Shown here: one piece after another, positions 42,247 through 52,154 of the stretch
How positions within the stretch are numbered: position 1 is the first letter of the stretch
How the letters are laid out: each line of letters begins with the position of its first letter
Assembly (NCBI GenBank): GCA_023390555.1
Contig: JAEWCQ010000016.1
Coordinates: 62,001 to 126,000, forward strand
DNA: 64,000 nt
Origin: Bacillota bacterium
GTDB taxonomy: Bacteria; Bacillota; Clostridia; Lachnospirales; Lachnospiraceae
Reading direction: 5' to 3'
The notes under the pieces: generated by a model
What the model was told of the DNA's origin: nothing
Databases searched by the model: none
The model's input: the letters and a program-made list of their open reading frames with translations, nothing else
Made by a program: the position numbers and the translations under genes

Positions 42247-42846
42247 ATGGGAAAAGCAGTAAAGGGTTTTGTGATGTTTGCCATAGCGCTTGCCATCCTT
42301 ATGATCATTCTTACAATCAGCGGAAGAGCGTTGCGGCAGTCTGAGAATACGGATGCATTGGCAGACGCAATTGAGACATCTTTGCAAAACGTCATGCAGC
42401 AAAAGGCATACACAATTAATAACAGTGATGAATTTATAGCAGATTTTCTTGAAACGCTTCTCATACAGTACAATAGCGATTCCAAGATCACTGTTAAGAT
42501 ATTAAAACAGGACATGGAAAAAGGGCTGCTCTCGGTTGAGGTGGATGAGGAGTATACGCACCCAAATGGAAATACCGGAACTGTCAGTGTGTTGAGAACA
42601 GTGATTTTTGACCGGAGCATAAAGCAGGACGAAATTTATCATACCATCAATTTCTGGGTGAATGGAGAAAAATACAAGTCGTACTCTATTCTGGAGGGAA
42701 ATGCGCTGATTGAGCCTAAGGAGCCCGAGGAAGAAGATCAGGAGTTTTTGTATTGGATGAATAAAGCAGATGACAGCCAGGTTGATATTTCTGACTTGAC
42801 TGCAGATAAAGATTATAATTTTTCCGCCAAGTTCATAGCACGATAA
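42247..42846 (+). CDS. Tad-locus membrane-anchored protein with InlB-like repeat
   Basis: 199 residues. N-terminal helix (residues 7-25), then a mixed domain, and near the C-terminus a degenerate InlB/Listeria-Bacteroides-type repeat (EFLYWMNKADDSQVD...DYNFSAKF). AGGGGAG precedes the ATG, which is 3 bases after the preceding stop. The giant protein that follows contains a related repeat (LTLYAFWQKNF). Probably exposed outside the cell; function unknown. Confidence 0.72.
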   Translation: MGKAVKGFVMFAIALAILMIILTISGRALRQSENTDALADAIETSLQNVMQQKAYTINNSDEFIADFLETLLIQYNSDSKITVKILKQDMEKGLLSVEVDEEYTHPNGNTGTVSVLRTVIFDRSIKQDEIYHTINFWVNGEKYKSYSILEGNALIEPKEPEEEDQEFLYWMNKADDSQVDISDLTADKDYNFSAKFIAR

Positions 42847-42861
42847 AGGAGGCTATAAATA

Positions 42862-45800
42862 ATGTTAAAAAAATGTCTGGTGGCATGCTTAGCGTTTTTC
42901 GTGTCGATGAGTATCATTCCATATAATGGCACTGACTTTTTGGAAAATTCAAATATTGTGGAAGCAAAAACGGAGTCGGAACCTGTTGTAATGGGAGATA
43001 TAGAACAGGTGGAACAGCTATATGCTGACAAAAATCTAACGGATGCTGCAAAAGAGGATTTTGGAACTGCAACTTTGCTTCTTAAGAGTGGTGCAGATGA
43101 TTTTGATAAGCTGGGAGCAGAGATAGCCATTGCTATTGGTGACGGCATCTATGCATTATCATATGCAGACAGTTCTGCAGCTGAATCTGCCTATAATGTA
43201 TTTCAGAATATGATAGGAATCGATTTCGTGGAACCGGATCTTGTAGTGGAAACAGAAAGTCTGGATGGGACAAAAACAGAAAATACAGAATCTGCAACAG
43301 AAGAGATTACGGAAGAAATGTCTTCAGAGGCATTGGATACAGAGGCTGTTGTAAGTACAGAAGCTGGAACAGAAATCCGAACGGAAACAGGAAGCAGCAC
43401 AGAGGCGATAATCAGTACGGAAACGGAAAGCGGAGCTGATGCGACAGAAGATACGAATGCACAGGATGATAAAGCGGAGCAGGATGATCCAAGTGTGACA
43501 GTTGCGGTAATTGATACAGGCATCAATACGACTGATCAAAGAACTGCTTATTATTTAAGGACACCCGTTTCAAGCGGGAGTGTAGTGCAGACGGAAACGA
43601 ACAGTGCAGATGAAAACGGCCATGGAACGCAGATTGCTGGAATTCTGTCAGAATCCTTTTCTGATGATGGTCTTACGCCGCAGCAGGTGAATCTTCTGCC
43701 GGTAAAAATTGCTGACGCAAGTGGAAAATGTACCATTTTAAAGTTATATCTCGGTATGGAGTCTGCCATGGACTACGGTGCGGACATCTTGAACATTTCT
43801 ATGGGTACAAAGAATATGGAAGGCTCTGCGCTGTTGAATCAAGCTGTACAGGAGGCTCATGACAGAGGAATCGTTGTTGTAACATCTGCCGGAAATAACA
43901 ATGATGATGTGGCTGGGTATGCACCGGCAAACATGGACACCGTTATTACAGTAGGGTCCGTAAACGAGAAGAAAGAGCTGTCTTCATTTTCTAATCATGG
44001 GAGTACGCTGGATTGTGTATCTTATGGGGAGGAAATTGCTGTCACCGGACTGGATGGAGCAGCAGAGACGGTAAACGGTACTTCGTATTCAGCTGCGTTT
44101 GTCACGGCAGAACTGGCGAAACAGATGGCAGCAGGAGCAATAAAGTCTCCGGATGAGGCAGATACCTATATCAGGAACACGGCAAAAGACTTAGGTGATG
44201 CCGGCTGGGATGAGAAATATGGCTGCGGCTTGATTGGGTCTTACACTTATCCCGTCTCGGATAAAAAGGATGCGAACGATAATGAAGAAGAGACTGAGAT
44301 ACAATCGGAAAATGGAAATGAGGTACAAATAGAAGATACTACGCAGGCAATTACGAATTTTGCTGATTCTGGAGAGCTGACAGAAGTACAGAGAGATGAG
44401 ATGGAAGCTTGTTTAGCTTACGGAGATATTGTAAATGATATAAACTGCGTAGCAGAAACACAGAACGTCTACGCATCAACAGGACTTGTCAGTATCGCAA
44501 AAACTAAAGCAGCTGAATTGAAGAGTGATATTCAGGCAGGGTATGTGACAGTACGTTATTTTAATGGCCAGGGATATGTTTCACCTGTTGCCTATCATAA
44601 TATCGGAAATGATGCCATAGACTCTGCAGGCACATCGGTGGTGGATGCACTGCATGCTTATGCGGAAAGTGGTAGTGAGCAAGATCTCAATGTATTTTAT
44701 GAAAAATTGGATGAATTTTATAATGTGCTCAATGCAAAAAGAACGCTGTCGGTAAAGGCGGAATCATCGGAGTTGACATCGCTTACAGCAGCAGCCGCAA
44801 CAAGTGCGGCAGAGCAGTTAACTGCAGAATCAGAAAATGAAGTAGAGGTGGAAGCAAGTAAGATAAGTTTTTCCGATACGAATGCTGCAAACCAGTGGCA
44901 GAGCCAGTCAAGCAAAGACCTTTATGAGAGCATGGACTATTTATCAACTGAAAAACTTCAAAAATTCTATAATAATCTTTCAAATTCAGATAGAGAATTG
45001 CTTTCTGCAAGACTAGGACAATATTTCCAGAATATTATGTCCAGAATATTTGAAGCAGAAGTAACAACAGAAAATGCGGATCAGGCAACCTATTACGTAG
45101 CCGATGAAGCTTCTCTGAGATTGTACAATGACTGGGGGCTGATTGGACAGGAAGACGGTGTGTCCATTAATAGCATCATCTATCCAATCGACCAGACGAC
45201 AACGATCAATCTGACGTCAAGTATCACTGTAAATAATTATTACCGGATCAATTCAACCGTTACTGTGACAAGTTCAGGCGGTAAACAGATGTTACTTGGA
45301 ACGGACTTTGATATCAGTAATACCGAGCATGTAGAAGATATCTATAACAATACGCTGTCCATGTTTTATGTGTACGCTGGTGGTACCCTGAACATTCAGG
45401 GAAACGCAATTTTAAACGGAAATGGAAGCAATGTAAAGCATAATGGTTTCCTCGTATATGTGACATCAGGAGGGACACTTAATATCAGCGACGACGCCAC
45501 TTTGAAAAATAACTATTTTGTTACATACAGTGGACAGTCCAATGCCGGAATCGGAAGCGCGGTCCATAATGACGGAACGGTCAATATGAGTGGCGGCACG
45601 ATATCCGGAAACAAACTGACGGACAAGACAGATTTGACTATTCTTCAGGGCGGTGGAGCTGCAATCGGCAACCAGGGCGGTACTGTGACCGTAAGCGGTG
45701 GAGAAATAGCCGAAAATAAAGGGGAGACCGGCGGGGGAATATGGAATTATAGCGGCACATTAAATATAACCGGTGGATCGGTACATGATAATACTGGTAT

Positions 45801-48800
45801 TTATGGAAGCAATATTGCAGCCTTAAAACTTAACGGTATGAGTGCAAGTATAAACAATACACTTAACATAGGAGGAACTTCTGGAAATGTAGTGCAGCTA
45901 TATAATGGTAAAGATACAGCTGGAATCCAGATAGGAAGCAACTGTACCTGTAACATCTCAACGGCCTATAATTATATTTATGGAAATGAAGCTGCTGGCA
46001 TAAGAAATGCAGGGAATCTGAATATCTCTGCCGGTGCGAGAATAGGATTCTCGTCTTACACGAGTACCAGCGACTATACAGCTGATCAAAATGCTTCATA
46101 CGGTATTATTAATTCTGGAACAATGTCTATCAGCAGTGCGCTAAGAATTTATGCATCCACCGGAGCATCCGGGATCAAAAATACCGGAACAACTACAATC
46201 GATGCCGGTTCGAATATGCTCCTGTTCTGCGATTCTGCAGATTATGGAATCAATAACAGTGGGACGTTTAATTCCGGTAATATCACACTGAACAGCAGCG
46301 ATTCTGCTGTATATCCATATACCATTTATGGATCTGCAGATAACGCGATCCGAAACACAGGAAGTGGTATCTGTATACTCAAAGGACGCATCCTTGGCAA
46401 CTACGATGTGAGTGCATCCGGATTAATCAAGGATACTTCACAGCATTTTACAACAGGAATCTACAACACTTCCACCGGAACTTACTCTTCGGATGATCCT
46501 TATGCAGTCATACTGGCCGGAACGACCATAAGCGGAACGGAATACTTTGGTTATGTCGACAGTGCTGTAACTGGAATCGACAATGATACGACTTCCAGCA
46601 GCATCGCAGTCAAGCAGGGCAAGGTTACAAACAGTCAGAAAAATGGGATTAGCAACAGTGGTGCACTGTTTGTTACAGATGCAGATGCTGCAATTTATAA
46701 GAACACATTGAATGGAATCAGTAACAGCGGAACAACAACTATTTCCGGTGGAAGTATTTATAAAAATGGCGCGGCTGGGATTAGTAACAGCGGTACCTTA
46801 TCCATTACAGATAAGAATGTTTATATCTATGCCAATGAGACATACGGCGTAACAAGTTCCGGGACGACGACCATAACCGCAGCTGCCAGGATCGGTCTTT
46901 CTGCATATACAAGTTCCAGTGCCTTTGTGACGGACCAAAACAGCAGTGGAAGTGTTAAAAACAGTGGAGTACTAAATATAAACGCAACAGCTGTTTTGTT
47001 TGGTGGAGACCGTTCAGCAGTCACTAATACCGGAACATTCACAGCAACTGGCGGTTGGTACATGGGAACTGGAAGTACCTCGATTATCAGCAATTCAAAT
47101 GCAGCAGCTACAATCAGCATGACAGGTGGTGTCGTGTTTGGTACGGCAACTTATGGAATCAATGTAAGTAACGGGACGGTAACGTGTGACGGTGTGGACA
47201 TCAGTGGAAGCTATACGATTGGCACATCCTCTTTTAGCAGTAGTACGGCAAGCCGCAATCTGACTACCGGTATAATAAATAGTGGGACTTTAAATATTTC
47301 AGACGGAACGATCCGTTATTGTACAAAAGGGATTTACAATAATACAGCCGGAACCGTTAAGGTAAGTGGAGGAACCATTTCAGGCAACACCGTCTCAGAC
47401 AGTGGATATGGAATCTATAATAACGGAACCATCAACATGACCGGTGGGACAATTTCCGGGAATGTACATGGCATCTATCAAAATGGTACATTCAATATGT
47501 CTGGTGCTGCAGTTGTAAATACAAATAACGATGTATACTTGGCGTATGATACCAGCGCCGGAAGCGGTAAAGTAATAACCGTTACCGGGGCACTGACAAC
47601 AAGTGGCACGGTAGCTAAGATTACGCCAACCAATAAAACAGGAGGTACACTACCTAAGATAATCGGAGAAACAAACTACATAACCGGTGGTTTAGGAAAT
47701 ACAGTTGTGAAAACTAATTATACAAGTGGAAAAGGTTCTGTGGCATTGTTTTATAATACTTCCAGCTACCGGTTCGTCTTGTCCAACGGTGGATTCCTAA
47801 GACCGGGTGATTATATGGATGATGATGTAGTTGCTATCGAAAAGAAAGCAGGCAATATCAATCATGATATTGCAGATACAGAGATTGTAATCAGCACAGA
47901 GTATACGGTAACGTACAAGAAAAATATAGATGAAAAGGACGATTCCGGTAATGTGGTTGACGTAGATGTTAAGAACTTTCCTTCAGATCAGAAAAAATAC
48001 TGGTGTGAAACATTGACACTGCCAAATGATACAATAGGATATCAATATGTAATACCATCTGTTAGTACAGAACCATATGCTTCCTACTATCGCTTTTTGA
48101 ATTGGAATATGAAATCCGATGGCACTAGTGATACATATCCAATGACATATATATACAAGCAGAACAATGATCTGACACTGTACGCATTTTGGCAGAAAAA
48201 CTTTAATATAGCCTATATTGGAAATGAACAGTCTGCCGGAGAAGATTTTACGGAATATGACATATCAATGGGCAGCACATATTTATTCAGCGACAATCAG
48301 GACGCAGATGAAAGTGATCATTTCCAAAAAGATGTTACGAATAGTTACTCCGATGTAGAAACTGGGGAAGAGATAATAGAAGAGACGACAGCTAAGGTTG
48401 TAAAGTGGAGTTTAAAGACGAATGTTGAAAATAGCGGATTAGTATTTTACAATCTAGGAGAAGAAATAGCAGCAAGCAATCTATATAGTACTGCAAAAAA
48501 TGTTAAGGGAGCGATTACAACCGGAGCACCTTTATCAGATTATGGTAGCTACCCCCAAAAGCAGACACAGAATTTGCTTTCTCTCGGTAGTTCAAGCTCG
48601 GTATTGTTTCCATTTTATTCTTTGAGTGATTTAAAACTTGAAAATTTGATTGAAACAAATACGAATGGTCAACAGTTCGTAAATCTTTATGCGGTTTGGG
48701 ATTATGGGCCTGTGATTGAGGCATATGATCTGTATTATACTCTGAAAGAAGCAGAGAATACGACGGCTACGACGGGAATCACAGAGGAGGAACTGTTATC

Positions 48801-49374
48801 CAAAGCAACGGCAACCGATGAGGAAGACGGTGAACTGCCAGATGGAAAAAAGATGGATTACGGAAATGGAAAGAAGACTTCTTTTTTTATCAGCGATTAC
48901 ACTGTGACAGATTTCACATCCTTTACGACAGATGGGAGTGTTACAATTAATTACCGTGCGATTGATACTGCAGGAAATATTACAGATAGGATGGTAACAG
49001 TTCATATTGCAGACACCGCAGTTAAAAAGGTGGATGCCGGTAAGGTTCGCTTCATTAGCAAAAAATATCTGGACACGCTTTCTGCTGTTTCAATATGGAA
49101 GGTGGATGAGGATTATTATAGGGAATTGACAGAAGTGCTGAACAATAGGCGAGTTAATGTAGATACCTATGAGGATACTGTACTGGGCCAGGAGGTGACT
49201 TTGGAAAAACCAGGTTCCGGAACATGGGAGACACCTCCGGAACAGATATGGGTGTTCAGCCATGAGCAGGCAGAGGGTGTAAAAGATTATGTTGACAGTA
49301 AAGGGATTGGAAATTCTAAAAATAGCTCTGCACTTTCTGATTTTTGTATAAAGTTTGCATCCTGCAGACAATAG
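42862..49374 (+). CDS. Giant secreted protein: subtilase plus beta-helix plus Ig-like
   Basis: 2170 residues. Signal-like N-terminus, a Thr/Glu-rich linker (about 130-210), then an S8 subtilisin domain with a full triad: Asp218 (VAVIDTGI), His254 (NGHGTQIAG), Ser408 (NGTSYSA). A helical region follows (about 500-730), then a long right-handed beta-helix (about 790-1640) made of dozens of short turns such as NSGTL, ISGN and NTGT. Next come an InlB-like repeat (about 1770) and a DUF5011-like Ig domain (about 1950-2055). No LPxTG anchor is seen. GGAGG precedes the ATG, 15 bases after the previous gene, so it is the probable effector or surface end-product of the Tad-like locus. Confidence 0.88.
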   Translation: MLKKCLVACLAFFVSMSIIPYNGTDFLENSNIVEAKTESEPVVMGDIEQVEQLYADKNLTDAAKEDFGTATLLLKSGADDFDKLGAEIAIAIGDGIYALSYADSSAAESAYNVFQNMIGIDFVEPDLVVETESLDGTKTENTESATEEITEEMSSEALDTEAVVSTEAGTEIRTETGSSTEAIISTETESGADATEDTNAQDDKAEQDDPSVTVAVIDTGINTTDQRTAYYLRTPVSSGSVVQTETNSADENGHGTQIAGILSESFSDDGLTPQQVNLLPVKIADASGKCTILKLYLGMESAMDYGADILNISMGTKNMEGSALLNQAVQEAHDRGIVVVTSAGNNNDDVAGYAPANMDTVITVGSVNEKKELSSFSNHGSTLDCVSYGEEIAVTGLDGAAETVNGTSYSAAFVTAELAKQMAAGAIKSPDEADTYIRNTAKDLGDAGWDEKYGCGLIGSYTYPVSDKKDANDNEEETEIQSENGNEVQIEDTTQAITNFADSGELTEVQRDEMEACLAYGDIVNDINCVAETQNVYASTGLVSIAKTKAAELKSDIQAGYVTVRYFNGQGYVSPVAYHNIGNDAIDSAGTSVVDALHAYAESGSEQDLNVFYEKLDEFYNVLNAKRTLSVKAESSELTSLTAAAATSAAEQLTAESENEVEVEASKISFSDTNAANQWQSQSSKDLYESMDYLSTEKLQKFYNNLSNSDRELLSARLGQYFQNIMSRIFEAEVTTENADQATYYVADEASLRLYNDWGLIGQEDGVSINSIIYPIDQTTTINLTSSITVNNYYRINSTVTVTSSGGKQMLLGTDFDISNTEHVEDIYNNTLSMFYVYAGGTLNIQGNAILNGNGSNVKHNGFLVYVTSGGTLNISDDATLKNNYFVTYSGQSNAGIGSAVHNDGTVNMSGGTISGNKLTDKTDLTILQGGGAAIGNQGGTVTVSGGEIAENKGETGGGIWNYSGTLNITGGSVHDNTGIYGSNIAALKLNGMSASINNTLNIGGTSGNVVQLYNGKDTAGIQIGSNCTCNISTAYNYIYGNEAAGIRNAGNLNISAGARIGFSSYTSTSDYTADQNASYGIINSGTMSISSALRIYASTGASGIKNTGTTTIDAGSNMLLFCDSADYGINNSGTFNSGNITLNSSDSAVYPYTIYGSADNAIRNTGSGICILKGRILGNYDVSASGLIKDTSQHFTTGIYNTSTGTYSSDDPYAVILAGTTISGTEYFGYVDSAVTGIDNDTTSSSIAVKQGKVTNSQKNGISNSGALFVTDADAAIYKNTLNGISNSGTTTISGGSIYKNGAAGISNSGTLSITDKNVYIYANETYGVTSSGTTTITAAARIGLSAYTSSSAFVTDQNSSGSVKNSGVLNINATAVLFGGDRSAVTNTGTFTATGGWYMGTGSTSIISNSNAAATISMTGGVVFGTATYGINVSNGTVTCDGVDISGSYTIGTSSFSSSTASRNLTTGIINSGTLNISDGTIRYCTKGIYNNTAGTVKVSGGTISGNTVSDSGYGIYNNGTINMTGGTISGNVHGIYQNGTFNMSGAAVVNTNNDVYLAYDTSAGSGKVITVTGALTTSGTVAKITPTNKTGGTLPKIIGETNYITGGLGNTVVKTNYTSGKGSVALFYNTSSYRFVLSNGGFLRPGDYMDDDVVAIEKKAGNINHDIADTEIVISTEYTVTYKKNIDEKDDSGNVVDVDVKNFPSDQKKYWCETLTLPNDTIGYQYVIPSVSTEPYASYYRFLNWNMKSDGTSDTYPMTYIYKQNNDLTLYAFWQKNFNIAYIGNEQSAGEDFTEYDISMGSTYLFSDNQDADESDHFQKDVTNSYSDVETGEEIIEETTAKVVKWSLKTNVENSGLVFYNLGEEIAASNLYSTAKNVKGAITTGAPLSDYGSYPQKQTQNLLSLGSSSSVLFPFYSLSDLKLENLIETNTNGQQFVNLYAVWDYGPVIEAYDLYYTLKEAENTTATTGITEEELLSKATATDEEDGELPDGKKMDYGNGKKTSFFISDYTVTDFTSFTTDGSVTINYRAIDTAGNITDRMVTVHIADTAVKKVDAGKVRFISKKYLDTLSAVSIWKVDEDYYRELTEVLNNRRVNVDTYEDTVLGQEVTLEKPGSGTWETPPEQIWVFSHEQAEGVKDYVDSKGIGNSKNSSALSDFCIKFASCRQ

Positions 49375-49378
49375 TTGT

Positions 49379-49406
49379 AAGGGATTCAGCGATGACTGAA
49401 TCCCTT
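49379..49406 (+). terminator. Terminator-like hairpin after the giant gene
   Basis: Perfect 11-bp stem AAGGGATTCAG / CTGAATCCCTT, loop CGATGA, starting 5 bases after the stop. The tail GTTATG is T-poor, so termination may be partial. Confidence 0.65.
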
Positions 49407-49461
49407 GTTATGTATCGTTGATGAACAGCCATCTAGATCATTTGTTAGTTAGGCATAGTGA

Positions 49462-49490
49462 TTGAAAAGAAAGCGAGTATCCATTATAAT
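49462..49490 (+). promoter_or_regulatory. Promoter of the LRR/Ig surface protein
   Basis: TTGAAA (49462-49467), 17 bases, consensus TATAAT (49485-49490). A strong sigma-A promoter, so the next gene is transcribed apart from the Tad-like operon. Confidence 0.75.
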
Positions 49491-49543
49491 AAAGTTTAGG
49501 TAAATTTCGTAACATTTATTTATGCTATAAAGGAGGGTTGAGT

Positions 49544-51985
49544 GTGAAAAAGAGATGTATGTGTGCATTGCTTTTATCTGTTTTAATTTTAGTATCGGGA
49601 ATCGGACCGGAATATGACAGTGGGATGTTGGGGACAGTGGCAAAGGCAGAGAGTACAGGAAATGAAGAAAGTGATTATACTTATACGGTAGATGCTGGTT
49701 ATGCCACGATTACCGGGTATACCGGTACCGATACAGAGATTGTGACTCCTACAACGCTCGGGGGTTATCCGGTAATAGAGATAGGAGATGCAGCTTTTTA
49801 TGATAAGCCTGTGTCAACAATAATTGTATCCGAAGGCATCGTGAGCATAGGGGATGATGCCTTTGGTAACTGTAAGAATCTGAGTACAATTGCTTTCCCA
49901 TCCACGATGGTATTGCTTGGATATGATCGATTTTATGGATGTACTTCTCTATGTAGTATCAATGTAGCAGATAAGAATAACTATTATTTTACAATAGATG
50001 GTGTACTTTATAAATATGTGTCGGAAGGGATTACTTTATATGCGTATCCGGCAGCCAAAACAGATGCTGATTTTGTTGTTCCAATCTTTGTGAATTCAAT
50101 TACTACATGTGCATTTAGTAATGCACAAAATTTGGAGCGTTTGTATGTTCCTCAAACAGTTAGAGAATTACAAAATCATATTTTTGGTTATGCACGGAAA
50201 AAACTTGATCTTTATCTAAGGCACACAACGTCTCCTTCCTTATTATCAGAACAAATATTTTTTAACATGCCATCCGGCTGCCACGTATTGGTAAAAAATC
50301 AGAACGTTGCAGATGCCATTAATACAAATATATTCTGCAACACACCGGATTCCAGTATCCTTGTCATGGGTACAGATGGGAATTATCCGTTGATTCCGAC
50401 AACGAGTCTTACATGGAATGGCGCAAACACAAAGACGTCACTTTTACTGCATGAAGGTGAGACATATTACTTAGGCGGTGATTATGAGCAGCTTCCGGAA
50501 AATTCCACAGATAATATCACGTGGAAAAGTTCTAATACAAATATTGCAACGGTAGACAGCAAAACTGGAAAAATTCAGGCAAGCGGGTGTGAGAATTTTT
50601 CTTTAAAGGTCGGCGACTGCGAGATTACAGGCACGGATGAAAGCGGGCACAGCATAACCGTGGCTTTAACCGTTTATCAAGCAATTACAGAGACGGAGCT
50701 ATATTGTGGTTCCAGCAATCCGACAGCTTATACAGTTTCTCTTAATAGTGAAAATAACACAAAATGGATAAGTTATATAACCACACCAGAAAGAGCCTAT
50801 AACTGGGCAAAAACGGTTTGGGAAACTTCCAATCCCGCTGTTGCAACTGTTCAGAAAGATGAAACTGACAAGGAATATGCGTTGTTAACCTTTTTATCGC
50901 CGGGTACAACAACCATTACTGCCACCATCGATGACAATGGAACCATCCTTACCAGATCCTTCAAACTGAACGTGACAAAGAATATCTCTGATTGCACAAT
51001 ATCTTCGATTCAGAACCAGACATACACAGGGAAGGCTATAGTACCGGAGATTGTTATAAAGGACGGTTCCAAGTTACTGGAAAAGGACAATTACACGGTA
51101 TCCTATGATAAAAACATCAACGCCGGTACGGCATCTGTTACCGTGACGGGAAAAGAGGAAAACGGCTACACCGGAAGCAAGACTATAACATTTAAGATCC
51201 AAAAAGCTGTGATTGATACCAGTAAAGTCACATGGAGCAATACGGCTCTGACTTATAATAAAAAGGATCAGGCGGTTACCTTAAAAAATGTGCCTGTAGG
51301 AGTAACTGTAAACTATTCCGGGAATAAGAAAAAAGCTGCCGGAAAATATGCTGCAATTGCTACACTGAAATACGACACGGTAAATTATACTGTTACAAAT
51401 GCAAAGTTTTCAACCGCCTGGTACATTCGGAGCAGTCAGACCATTTCCTTTAGCAGTAAGAACGTAAAAAATGACACGATTACAGTGCCTTATGGAACTG
51501 CATCGTTTAGTCTGGGAGGAAAAGCCAAGACTACAATATCCTACAACGGGGGAAGCAGCAAAGTAGCCACCATAGATAAAAAAGGAAAACTGACAGTAAA
51601 GGGAACCGGCTACACAACCATCACAATAACTGCGAAACAGACAGACAGCTATCAGAAGGTGACTAAGACGATTCAAGTTTATGTTACCCCGAAAAAAGAG
51701 AGTATTACTTATCTGAAATCAAAGAAGCAGACGCAGTTTACCGTGAAGTGGAAAAAAGATACAAAAGCAAGCGGTTATCAGATTCAGTATTCTACCGGCA
51801 GCAAGTTTTCGTCCAAGCAAACAAAGACGGTAACGGTCAGTAAGAGCAGTACCACTTCCGGCACTATAAAGAATCTGAACAAGGGAAAACAGTATTATGT
51901 GAGAGTCAGGGCCTATAAGACGGTTACGGTAGATGGAAAAAGTGTTAAAAAGTACGGTTCCTGGAGCAGTGTAAAGAAATTATAG
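49544..51985 (+). CDS. BspA-type LRR and Ig-like surface protein
   Basis: 813 residues. Signal peptide (cut likely near residue 35, AKAES), then BspA-type leucine-rich repeats (about 60-220: EGIVSIGDDAFGNCKNLSTI pattern), a Big_2-like domain (ITWKSSNTNIATVDSKTG), a second Ig-like domain, a Bacteroides-type MBG-like pair, and a C-terminal fibronectin III domain (VKWKKDTKASGYQIQYS). It probably binds host or wall ligands. GTG 49544 is favoured: the AGGAGGG site ends 6 bases before it, whereas the TTG directly abutting the site would be too close. Confidence 0.85.
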   Translation: MKKRCMCALLLSVLILVSGIGPEYDSGMLGTVAKAESTGNEESDYTYTVDAGYATITGYTGTDTEIVTPTTLGGYPVIEIGDAAFYDKPVSTIIVSEGIVSIGDDAFGNCKNLSTIAFPSTMVLLGYDRFYGCTSLCSINVADKNNYYFTIDGVLYKYVSEGITLYAYPAAKTDADFVVPIFVNSITTCAFSNAQNLERLYVPQTVRELQNHIFGYARKKLDLYLRHTTSPSLLSEQIFFNMPSGCHVLVKNQNVADAINTNIFCNTPDSSILVMGTDGNYPLIPTTSLTWNGANTKTSLLLHEGETYYLGGDYEQLPENSTDNITWKSSNTNIATVDSKTGKIQASGCENFSLKVGDCEITGTDESGHSITVALTVYQAITETELYCGSSNPTAYTVSLNSENNTKWISYITTPERAYNWAKTVWETSNPAVATVQKDETDKEYALLTFLSPGTTTITATIDDNGTILTRSFKLNVTKNISDCTISSIQNQTYTGKAIVPEIVIKDGSKLLEKDNYTVSYDKNINAGTASVTVTGKEENGYTGSKTITFKIQKAVIDTSKVTWSNTALTYNKKDQAVTLKNVPVGVTVNYSGNKKKAAGKYAAIATLKYDTVNYTVTNAKFSTAWYIRSSQTISFSSKNVKNDTITVPYGTASFSLGGKAKTTISYNGGSSKVATIDKKGKLTVKGTGYTTITITAKQTDSYQKVTKTIQVYVTPKKESITYLKSKKQTQFTVKWKKDTKASGYQIQYSTGSKFSSKQTKTVTVSKSSTTSGTIKNLNKGKQYYVRVRAYKTVTVDGKSVKKYGSWSSVKKL

Positions 51986-52095
51986 AAAAATGCAGCATTT
52001 GATGATCTTGGGGATATGTCGAAAAAAGTCTGATTGTGCGAGATATGATTGCTAACAGGCGAGAAAATTCCGGCTTAAAAGATTCTTAATTTATT

Positions 52096-52117
52096 CGGAC
52101 AATCCATCCTATATAAT
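52096..52117 (+). promoter_or_regulatory. Promoter of the second subtilase gene
   Basis: Consensus TATAAT at 52112-52117 with a poor -35 (TTATTC-like) about 16 bases upstream. A Spo0A-box match, TGTCGAA, lies at 52017-52023 in the same 169-base gap. Confidence 0.5.
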
Positions 52118-52154
52118 GGGAAAGAATGAAAAATAAAAACATGGAGGAAGATTC

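Noticed and set aside
45400..47700. DNA repeats in the beta-helix region as a CRISPR or mobile element
   Set aside because: The short similar units are coding, variable in DNA sequence and in frame; they are protein-level beta-helix turns.
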